A DNA stretch of 64,000 nt, taken from Marvania coccoides. Its lineage: Eukaryota > Chlorophyta > Trebouxiophyceae > Chlorellales > Chlorellaceae. Every line of letters begins with the position of its first letter. Positions within the stretch are counted from its first letter, which is position 1. The position numbers and the translations under genes are program-made. Positions 31,680-40,381 of the stretch are shown here, in pieces. The notes under the pieces are model-generated. The model was not told the origin of the DNA. It made no database searches and saw only the letters and a list, made by a program, of their open reading frames with translations. The stretch lies in assembly GCA_963854735.1 (NCBI GenBank), contig OY978098.1, positions 1,858,001-1,922,000 on the forward strand. Direction: 5' to 3'.

Positions 31680-33485
31680 ATGAAGCTGACACTGGGGGAG
31701 CGTCTGACAGGGTCCTCGGCCCTGCACCTTTCACTTGCATTTAGACATCCGCACCCTCGGCGCCCCAGGCCTATGCTGCGCGCGCTGCCCCCTCGTGAAT
31801 GGGAGCCCATGCAGCAAATAAACCCTCCTGCAGAAGAAGAACGCCGCGGCGGCGGCGGGAGCGGCGGCGGCCAGCAGCGACGCTCGGCCTATGGCGGCAG
31901 TTCTAGCAGCAGTGGAGGTGGCGGACGCCCATGGAAAGAACGGAACAACACCAACGGCAGTGGCAGAGGCGCACCTAGGGGAGGAGGAGACCGCCCGCTG
32001 CGAAACTACTCTTCGGAAGCTTCTCGGCCGGCGGCTGAAAACAAGCAGCCTCCTGCTGACATCCCGTTGGCTCGAGTGGGCGCTGGCAAGACCTCCAACT
32101 TTTTCAGCGCCAAGTCATGGACCGCTGCCGGCGCCGACGACCCCATGGCGGCGGCGCTGTCCACGCTGGGCATCTCCCGCCCGTCACACATCCAGGCAGC
32201 GGCCATGGCGGCGCTGTCGCCGGCAGCGGCGGCAGCCCACGTGGTGCTCGCGGACCACGCCGGCAGCGGCAAGACCCTGGCGTACCTGGTGCCGCTGGTG
32301 CAGGCCTTGAAGGCCGCGGAAGCGGCAGCAGGGGGGCCGATGACGACGCCCCACAGCCCCCGCATTGTCGTCGTTGTCCCCACGCAAGAGCTGGCGGCGC
32401 AGGTGCTGCGCGTGTGCCGGGCACTTTCTTCGCAGCTGCGGTTTCGGTCGGTGGCGGTCACGGGGGGCAGGCCGCTGCGCACGCAGCGCGATTCCCTGGC
32501 GCAAGGCGCTGACGTGTTGGTGGGGACGCCCGGGCGGCTGACGGAGCTGCTGGCCTCGGGGGACCTGAAGATGGAGCACACCACTTCGGTGGTGTTTGAC
32601 GAGGCGGACGTGCTGCTGGCATTCGCTGAGCAGGTGGACCCGCTGCGCCACGCTGCGCCCAAGTTTGCGCAGTTCGTTCTGGTGACGGCCACGCTGCCGT
32701 CGGACGCCTACGCCGAGCTGGAGCTGCTGTTCCCCGGGCTGGTGGCGGCGCTGGGCCCGGGGCTGCACCGCACCGCGCCAGGGGTGACCGAGCAGATTGT
32801 CGACTGCAGCGGCGGCGATGAGATCACCGAGGAGAGCGGCGTGGCGCGCAAGACTGAGGCGCTGCTGGCGGCCGTGCAGGAGCGCCGCGCGCAGCGCACC
32901 ATCGTCTTCTGCAACAAGATCGAGACGTGCCGCAAGGTGGAGAACTCGCTGAAGCGGGAGCTGGGCAGGAGCGCTGAGATTCTTCCCTACCACACAGCCG
33001 TGGCGGCGGACCGGCGGGAAGGCAACCTGCAGCGGTTTTTGGCGCCACCAGAGGCGGACTTTACCTCGGACCGGCGGGGCTCGCAGCAGCAGCAGCAAGG
33101 CAGCGGGTTTGGCGACTCTCAGCCTCGAATGATCTTGGTGTGCACAGACAGGGCCTCCAGGGGGGTGGATTCCGCGTTTGTGGACCACGTCATCCTGTTT
33201 GACTTCCCTCGGGACCCGTCAGAGTATGTGCGGAGGGTGGGACGCACGGCTCGGGGCGCCGGCGGTGAGGGCTTGGTCAGCATTTTGGTGCTGGGGCGGC
33301 AGGTGAAGCTGGCACAGGACGTGGTGGGGCGGAATATCAAGGGGCAGCCGGTGCACGCGCTGCCCGCGGTGATGCCGGCCTCTCGCGGGAACAGCAGCAA
33401 CAGCAGCGGCAACTATCAGCCCCGAGAGGAAGTGCAGCAGCAGCAGCAGCAGCAGCGAGAGGATGAAGATGCAGATTTTTTTTAG
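31680..33485 (+). CDS. DEAD-box RNA helicase, probably organellar
   Basis: Single exon, 601 residues. The N-terminus has a basic, acid-free start (LHLSLAFRHPHPRRPRPMLR) suggestive of organelle import, then a Gly/Ser/Arg-rich segment. The helicase core begins with the Q-motif region (LGISRPSHIQAAAM). Further motifs are ADHAGSGKT (I, about residue 190), PTQELAAQ (Ia), GTPGRL (Ib), VVFDEADVLL (II, about 306), VTATLP (III, TAT instead of SAT), TIVFCNKIETCRKVE (IV), VCTDRASRGVD (V) and RRVGRTARG (VI). The C-terminus is Gln-rich and variable. The closest plant group by feel is RH39/RH50-like plastid ribosomal-RNA helicases; this is uncertain. Confidence 0.9.
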   Translation: MKLTLGERLTGSSALHLSLAFRHPHPRRPRPMLRALPPREWEPMQQINPPAEEERRGGGGSGGGQQRRSAYGGSSSSSGGGGRPWKERNNTNGSGRGAPRGGGDRPLRNYSSEASRPAAENKQPPADIPLARVGAGKTSNFFSAKSWTAAGADDPMAAALSTLGISRPSHIQAAAMAALSPAAAAAHVVLADHAGSGKTLAYLVPLVQALKAAEAAAGGPMTTPHSPRIVVVVPTQELAAQVLRVCRALSSQLRFRSVAVTGGRPLRTQRDSLAQGADVLVGTPGRLTELLASGDLKMEHTTSVVFDEADVLLAFAEQVDPLRHAAPKFAQFVLVTATLPSDAYAELELLFPGLVAALGPGLHRTAPGVTEQIVDCSGGDEITEESGVARKTEALLAAVQERRAQRTIVFCNKIETCRKVENSLKRELGRSAEILPYHTAVAADRREGNLQRFLAPPEADFTSDRRGSQQQQQGSGFGDSQPRMILVCTDRASRGVDSAFVDHVILFDFPRDPSEYVRRVGRTARGAGGEGLVSILVLGRQVKLAQDVVGRNIKGQPVHALPAVMPASRGNSSNSSGNYQPREEVQQQQQQQREDEDADFF

Positions 33486-33657
33486 ATGCTTATATTTGAT
33501 ATAATGTATTTTTCTTACGTAGAGAATCTGTATGTCAACATATTTTTATAAGTAAGGAACAATTTTAGAAAGGTTTTCGCTCGCCGGGTCCTGCTCAAAA
33601 ATGATATTAAAAAACAAATTTAAATGTTGAGGAAAACCAGTTAAATTAAATTGAGTA

Positions 33658-34696
33658 TTATTTGTTCTTTTTGCTGCTGTCTGCCGCCGCACTGCGTTTC
33701 CCCATCTCTTCGGCCTCTTTGAACGCTCGCCTGATGGCATAAATATCATCAGTCACCTTCACGTCAGGCAGGCGCTCCTTTTCATTGCCCAGCACCCTCC
33801 CGCCATCTTTAACCCACTCCGGCGCAACCACTAGCGCCACGCCCAGGGCCCCCACCCCCACCGCATTGGCGCCAAAGATGAACGTGGCGAGGTAGGCCAG
33901 CCCCCGCACCACTGTTTGAACCAGCACTGCAATGTTGCGGGCGGTGTACTGCGAGGGGAGGGTCTGTTTGTCGAAGAACGCGTCGACGGTGGTGGACAGC
34001 AGGTACAGGCCGTAACAGATGCCTGCCGCCTGCGCAAAGCCTCTGCAACAAAATGAGCGAAAGATAAGAAAAAGAACGTTCATAACCCCATTTGAAACAA
34101 CAATTCTTCTTATCAACTGCAAAACAAAACTTTTCTTTAAAAACTCACACAAAGCACTGCCAGGGTGAAACCTCTGCTGACGTCTCTTCCTCCTCCTCGA
34201 CCTCCTCTTCTCCTTCGCTGGCGGACTTGTCGGTAGAAGACGACGCGATGCGCTCGGAGGTGGCCTTCTCGGCGCGCTTTTTAAACAGCCTGAAGAAGTA
34301 CACAGCCACCAGGCCGATGTAGGCAACGCCAGCCACCGTCTTCAGCGTTTCTGAGCCCTCTTTGGGGTTGTAGTACACCCCGTCTGCCGCCAGGGCGCCA
34401 GCAGCGAAGGTAAGGTCCGATAGCACCACCATCAGGCTGAACAGGGCGGGCCCGCTGAGGGAAAGGCTGGGTGAAGGGGTGGGCAGAAGAAGGGGGGCGG
34501 GGACAGCTGATTCTTGGACAGTGTGCGTCTTCTCGAGCTCAAACGCCGCCTTGCAAGCCTTGCGATGCTGCGCTGGGTGAACATGGGCCTTCTCGGGCTT
34601 GGTGCGTGCCAAAAAGCACCGGGCCAGCTCGCGTTTTGGGGCACTGATTTTTGCGACACCAGCGGGCAAGTGCATTGCCAGCGCTCGCTCCATCAT
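33658..34696 (-). CDS. DUF3082 membrane protein, probably plastid
   Basis: Exons are 34149-34696 and 33658-34042, giving 310 residues. The N-terminus (KISAPKRELARCFLARTKPEK) could be a transit peptide. A hydrophobic stretch near residues 85-105 (LFSLMVVLSDLTFAAGALA) is followed by another (VAGVAYIGLVAVYFFRLF) and an acidic patch (ASEGEEEVEEEEETS). The second exon carries the conserved part: GICYGLYLLSTTVDAFFD, then ARNIAVLVQTVVRGLAYLAT and FIFGANAVGVGALGVAL. This matches the general layout of DUF3082 proteins of cyanobacteria and plastids, whose role is unknown. It is divergent from tRNase Z. Confidence 0.7.
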
Positions 34697-35130
34697 TGCG
34701 TTCCGATGGGTCTAAAATGATAGAAACTAATTAATTAATGCGCTAAAGAGAGCGAAATGACCAGTTTTTTTGCTAAAAATCGCCGCCATGTTGCAACCGC
34801 CATTTTGCAGCTGTTTTCAATTTTGCTACTCGCCAAGTTCCACATTAAATCAAACCCAACTCGCAAATCCAGTCCACCCCCACAGCTCCGCGCTGCATGC
34901 CATTTGGGCATTGCTCCATCCTCCATACATCCTAGTCTCATCGCAAGAGCTCGTGGCGGCTCGCTGCAGCGCCCGTCGTTCCCACGATTAGTTGGCTGCG
35001 TATCCTCTCTCGCGTAGCCACTCGACTCCCCGTGCGCGCCGCCGCATCCCCTTTTCTCCCGCACCCTCCGTCCACAGGCCTCGCCGCCAAGCTCCCCTCC
35101 CTCCTCTCCCACATCCGGATCCCCTTTATC
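34697..35130. promoter_or_regulatory. Divergent region, DUF3082 gene / tRNase Z
   Basis: A 434-nt spacer. The right half is C-rich and in frame with tRNase Z back to about 34940, where a TAG closes the frame, but has no in-frame ATG; it is probably its 5' leader. Confidence 0.45.
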
Positions 35131-37789
35131 ATGGGCAAGGACAAGGAAGTCGGTGCCATCAACACCTCCTGCTACGTCCAGGTCCTGGGCGTGGGCAGCG
35201 ACACCGGCTGCACCGTCCCTTCGGTGCTCCTCTTTTTCGACCGCCAGCGTTACCTGTTCAACGTGGGCGAGGGGTTCCAGCGCTTCTGCGTGGAGCACCG
35301 CGTCAAGCTCACCAAGACCACCGGCGTGATGGTCACTCGCGTCACCACAGAGGCCACCGGCGGCCTGCCTGGCATGCTCCTCACCATGGCCGACAGCACC
35401 GCTGGGGGGCTGCTCACCGGGCACGTGGGCATGACCGTGCACGGCCCCCCGGGGCTGCAGACCCTGGTCAACGCCTTCCGCACCTTTGTCAACGTGCGTG
35501 ACATGGGGCTCAAGGTCATGGAATTCGGCAAGAAAGAGGGGGCAGGCATCGCAGCGCGCCCCATCATCAAGAACGAGGCCGTGGCCATCACGCCTGTCAT
35601 CGTGCTTCCCTCCGGCGCGTCCGCAGGAGCCGGCGAGGAGCCCTCTGCGAAGCGACAGAAGACCGCCGGCGACGACGCCACCGGGCCCTTTGGCAACAGC
35701 ATCGAGGTGGCGTCCACTGCGGTGGAAAGCGCCGCAGCGTGCTACGTGTGCGAACTGCCCGACATCCCCGGCAAGTTTCTGCCGCAAAAGGCGGCGTCTC
35801 TGGGAGTGCCACGGGGCCCGCTGTACGGGCAGCTGACAAAGGGGTTTGAGGTGACGGGGGCCAACGGCCGCACGGTGCGCCCGGCCGACGTGATGCAGCC
35901 CTCCACCCCTGGGCCCGTGGTGCTGGTCGTAGACTGCCCCTCCGAAGCGTTCATCGCTGGGCTGGCGGACCCCACCAACGGCATTGGCAGGTGGGCGGCA
36001 GACGAAGAAACCAGGAAGAAGGGTGAGTGCGTCGTCTGTTCGGAAAGTAGAACTATTTAAATCTTTTTTGTTTGCCGGGGGGATCCGGTTACGGCGTGCT
36101 GCCTCCCTCATTTGGAGCGCCCGCCAGTTTGAGACCCCCGCACAGCAGTGGCTTGATCGTCAGCTGGAAACAATCGCTGCGTGTGCCTTTTTTATTCCCG
36201 TGGCACCCTCAGTACACTGTTCCATGCACATTCATTAATTATTCTTATATAATATACCCGTCTTTTTCCCAATAAAATCTCGAATTTAACCCTCCTCACT
36301 TCCCTCTTCTTCATTTCCTTGTGCTGCTGCTGCAGTCGCCTGCGTGGTCCACCTGTGCACCCGCGAGGTGTTGGACCTCCCCTCCTACCGCGCATTCATC
36401 GCTTCCTTTGGCGAGGGCCCCCAGCATGTGCTGGTGGCGGAGTCGCAGGGCTCAAGGGTGCCCATCATGAAGAAGTGCTCCGTGCTGCAGGTCAAGCTCA
36501 ACGCGTTGGACCAGCAGATGTTTGCGATGCCGCCAGAGGCAGCGGCAGCGACAGAGGAAAAAACTGCCGCCGACCGCCCCCCGCTGCCCCAGGGCTGCGT
36601 GGAGGGCCGCAACATGCTGCGCTACTTCCTGCGCCCCGTGGCCAAGACCGGGTTCGACGACGAGGAGTGCGGCACTGAGCTGGACGCTGCAGCGGTGGTG
36701 GAGGAGCTCAGACTGGAGCGCCCACAGGCGCTGGAGGAGGCGGGCAAGGTGGAGGCGGCGGGTGCGGCGGCCGCAGCCCTGCCCAACGTCCCCCCCGCGG
36801 TGGCCCAAGCCAGTGACGATGAATTTTCTGTGACCTTCCTCGGCACGGGGGCAGCCATCCCGTCAAAGTACCGCAACGTCACGGGGCTGCTGTTCGACAT
36901 GGCGGGCCGCGGGGCTGCCATGCTGGCGGACTGCGGGGAGGGCAGCTTGGGGCAGATGCGGCGCCGGCTGGGCACCGCCGGCTGCGACGACGTCCTGCGC
37001 AGGCTCGCCATGGTGTGGATCTCCCACGTCCACGCAGACCACCACGTGGGTCTGCCCGCGCTGTTGGCCGCCCGCACGCGGCTGTTGGGCCCGGACTGCG
37101 CACCCCTGGTGGTGGTGGGCCCCCGCCCGCTGCGCCGCGCTCTCAGTGCCTACGCGCAGCTAGAGCCCATGCGGTTCCGCTTCATAGAAGCCGCTATGAC
37201 CGAGAAGAAGCCAGAGAGTGCCGACACCGAGTTTGGCGGCGCGGAGGGGCCCACGGTGCCGGCAGACGTGCAGGCTGCGCTGGCGGAGGCTCGGGCCACG
37301 CTGGGGCTGGCCCGGCTGGACTCCATCCGGGTGGTGCACTGCGCGCACTCCTTCGGGCTGGTGATTGAGAGCGACGGTAGCCGATGCCCTCCCTGGAAGG
37401 TTGTGTTCTCGGGGGACACCCGCCCGTGCGACGCCCTGGTGGAGGCCGCCAAGGGGGCCACGCTGCTCATCCACGAGGCGACGTTCGACGACACCATGGC
37501 GGAGGAGGCGGTGGCCAAGAAGCACTGCACCACGTCGGAGGCGGTGGCTTCCGGGGCTGCGGCGGGGGCGTACCGCACGCTGCTGACCCACTTCAGCCAG
37601 CGCTACCCCAAGGTGCCGCTGATCGACGAGAACTTTGTGGACCACGTGGGCATTGCGTTCGACCTCATGACGGTGCGGCTGACGGACCTGCCGCGGCTGC
37701 CAGCGTTGGTGCCGGCGGCGAAGGCACTGTTTGGCGAGGAGGAGGAGGGCGGCGAGGAGCCCGAGCCCGAGCCGGCGATGCACGAATGA
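35131..37789 (+). CDS. Long-form tRNase Z (ELAC2-like)
   Basis: Exons are 35131-36022 and 36336-37789, giving 781 residues. The N-terminal half is the degenerate beta-lactamase-like domain of long tRNase Z (VLGVGSDTGCTVPSVLLFFDRQRYLFNVGEG) with the flexible arm. The C-terminal half is the active domain: FLGTGAAIPSKYRNVTGLL, the zinc motif SHVHADHHVGLPALL (about residue 527), VVFSGDTRPCDALVE, LIHEATFDD and HCTTSEAV, then LLTHFSQRYPKVPL. It cuts the 3' trailer from tRNA precursors in nucleus and/or mitochondria. The start at ATG (GKDKEVGAINTSC) is the first in frame; a targeting leader from an unseen upstream exon cannot be excluded. Confidence 0.93.
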
Positions 37790-38122
37790 ACTGATTATTA
37801 AGAGTTGTTGTAAAGTTTTTCAAAGGAAGAAGGTGCATGGGAGGTGGAGGTAGAAAGAAATCTTTGGATCATGCAGCTGCAGTCAGCTCAACCACATTTT
37901 TTGCCCATGTGGTCATTTATGCTTATTATTTTTAAATAATTTACGCAACATCAGCTTGAGTAAGGTGCGATACATGGGCTGCGAGGGATAAAAAAATAAT
38001 GAACAGGGAGAACACAAAGCCATCAGATGTTTGATGTCGAAAATTCGGCAGCTCTGGGTTTCGATAGCGATCCCGCCACCCATCACAATGTTGATAAACG
38101 ATCTGGATATTCTTGGGTGCAG
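37790..38122. other. Intergenic spacer upstream of TLP18.3
   Basis: AT-rich; 3' end of tRNase Z and promoter of the TLP18.3 gene. No other feature seen. Confidence 0.45.
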
Positions 38123-39016
38123 ATGGCGGGAACTGCGATGCTCTCAGCTGGCATTCCTTGCGGAACCAAGTCCGTTCGATCGACTGCCGTTCGCAGCGCA
38201 CGCCAAGTGGTGGTCTGCCGCGCTCAGAAGCAGGAGTCTGGCCTTAGCGCCATCGCCAAGCGCATCGCAGCGGTGCGTACCCTTGATTCCTTTCAAAATT
38301 ATGCCCTTTGATTAATACCCTTTTCAAGTGGTTTGCTCACCTGTCCACCCTCCAATTTCCGTCAGGCTGGCGCTGCTGCCCTGCTGGTGGCCACCCCCAT
38401 GGCCGCCGTCGCCAACGAGTTCGACCTCATGGCCAACGGCACGCCCGACACGTACGTGATTGACGACGCCGGCGCCCTCAACAAGACCACCGAGAAGTCG
38501 GTGGGAGACGCGCTGCGGGAGCTGGAGAAGACCACCGGGTACCGCGTGGAGGTCGCCACCGTGCGCAAGCTGGAGTTTGAGTCCGACGCCTTTGCCTTTG
38601 GCGACAAGCTCATCTCAAAGTGGTTCCCCGGGGGGCAGTCTGACAAGCGGGGGCTGCTGCTGGTGGTGACCGCGGGCAAGGACGGCGCCCTGACCGGCGG
38701 CGACTCGTTCATGAAGGCTGTGGGCGAGGATTTGATCGACAGCGTGATTGGCGACAACGTCTCTATCCTGACAGAAGAAGAGAAGTACAACGAGGCAGTA
38801 CAGTCGTCGGTGGACCGAGTGGTGGCCAAGCTCTCCGGCAAGGCCGACCCTGGCCCGCCCATCCGCGTTGAGCGCGTTCGCCAGCGCACCTACAAAACAA
38901 AGGCGGAGACCGCCGCCAAGAAGCCCGTGACCGCCACCATTGTGCTGACGCTGCTGGGCATCTCCGTGGTGGTGCCCATGCTGCAGTACTACGGCTACAC
39001 CAACCAGGACGATTAG
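38123..39016 (+). CDS. TLP18.3: Thylakoid TPM-domain protein TLP18.3 (Psb32-like)
   Basis: Exons are 38123-38272 and 38366-39016 (phase 0), giving 266 residues. A bipartite plastid/lumen presequence is visible: a Ser/Arg part (SVRSTAVRSARQVVVCRAQK) and then a hydrophobic lumen signal AALLVATPMAAVANE. The TPM domain runs from about residue 75: YVIDDAGALNKTTEKSV, TVRKLEFESDAFAFGDKLI, KRGLLLVVTAGKDGALTGGD and ILTEEEKYNEAVQSSVDRVV. A C-terminal helix (ATIVLTLLGISVVVPMLQYY) anchors it with the domain in the lumen. The order matches Arabidopsis TLP18.3 throughout. That protein helps photosystem II repair and dimerisation under high light and has weak acid phosphatase activity. Confidence 0.95.
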
Positions 39017-39630
39017 ACAACACGAGATATTGGCGGATGGCGCCCAGAGATTCAATTTTTAATTTGTTAAGGAGAAGAACCACATGACGATGAATTTATA
39101 ATAATATGCGATACAATTTTGTATTTTTTCTTTTCTATTTTTGGATGGTGTGAGCGTGTGCACTGTTTGTTGCTTGTAAGTGAGCAGATATATATTTAGC
39201 AGGACGAGGGGAGGCGGTGGTGGAGGGATGAACGCTGCCTTAAATTAGGGAAAGAAGGAGGAGCGCCCATGGGTCAGCCCTCGCCCATACTTGCTCCCCT
39301 CTGTGTTTTGCGAGTTCAAATGTCTCTGAAATTCCTCCTCTCTAAGTGAGCCTTGCATGAGAAATATCTTTAGGAAAGGGAATATTTCGTGTTCATCGTT
39401 GAGCTTCTTGACGTTTGCAATAAATTATCCAATCTTCAATCCTGAGGTGGCCCGATTTCCAACAGCTCCTCCCTCCCTTGAAAACTTGCTGGGAATTTCA
39501 AAAATCAACTCAGTTTTAAACTTTCAACCAATTGCATAAAATCAGACTTTTGGCCCTGGTGGTGGTTGCCTGAGCACTCCTAACCTCAAAACCATTAGCT
39601 TTGCGACATACATCCAAAACGTAACTCGAG
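39017..39630. other. Intergenic spacer between TLP18.3 and SPT small-subunit gene
   Basis: About 610 nt, AT-rich, with no exon-like open frame. It holds the 3' end of TLP18.3 and the promoter of the next gene. Confidence 0.45.
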
Positions 39631-40275
39631 ATGGTCAGCACGCGAAGGAGAGTTGAGGCTGAAGCCGCCGTTGCTCAGCCTATGGCGACCACCCCTGCGA
39701 GCTCACGCAAAGGGACGCCTGCACGCTCAACACCATACAAAGTAGGCCGCAATTTTAATGATTTGCTCACCGTTCCGTCGCCGCAGCAACTCACCTCTCC
39801 CATCTTGCCTCTTTCCATACGTCCACGCAGACCCCTATGGCGGTAGAGCCGGAGCCGGAGGACACCACAAACTGGGCTGACATTTACCGGGAAAAGATGA
39901 GGCTGGAGCGGGAGGCAGACAACCGAACGTTCGTCAGTCGACTTGCAAAGTGAGAAAGGAGGGGGGAGAACAACGGATTTTTTCCAAATTTTTCTCAGAT
40001 ATCCAGACTATTACTCTCTGATCCTCTCTTTCCCCTTATAAACCAGGCGAGCGCGGTTGCTTTGGTTCCAGTTTCGCATCTCAATGGGCCCGTTCATGCT
40101 CGACCCGTGGGAGCAGGCGCTGTGCTTCGTAGGCATCGCGGTGCTCATGTACGCGCTAGTGCACGCGCTCACGCGCATCCCCTCCGTGTCGTGGGCCATC
40201 CAGGTGGTCGCAGCGAGAGCAGACAAGCTGGCTAGGCCACCTGTGACAGCCGTGCTCTCTCGCCTTAAAAAATGA
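39631..40275 (+). CDS. Small membrane protein resembling serine palmitoyltransferase small subunit
   Basis: Exons are 39631-39741, 39831-39949 and 40047-40275, giving 152 residues. The N-terminus is basic with SP/TP sites (SSRKGTPARSTPYK). The C-terminal part has RLLWFQFRISMGPFMLDPWEQALCF followed by one membrane helix (VGIAVLMYALVHALT). The W-x-Q-F plus M-L-x-P-W-E pattern before the helix is the hallmark of ssSPT proteins (SPTSSA/B type), which activate serine palmitoyltransferase and set its acyl-CoA preference at the ER. The protein is about twice the usual length because of its N-terminal extension and tail. The match is short, so the call is tentative. The splice sites restore one frame throughout. 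Confidence 0.6.
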
Positions 40276-40381
40276 TGAATGATACGCCTATACAGCGTTT
40301 GTTTTTTAACGTAATCCATTTTGGCAAAAAAGGAATGCATTATTATATGAAAAAAATACTACTGCCAGTGGCTTTCGACTG

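Noticed and set aside
34757..35017. 86-codon frame as a targeting exon for tRNase Z
   Set aside because: It ends in a stop before the gene, and no donor/acceptor pair with matching phase joins it to the tRNase Z frame.
34735..36111. 458-codon open frame antisense to tRNase Z
   Set aside because: Shadow of the real gene; sense strand carries conserved tRNase Z sequence.
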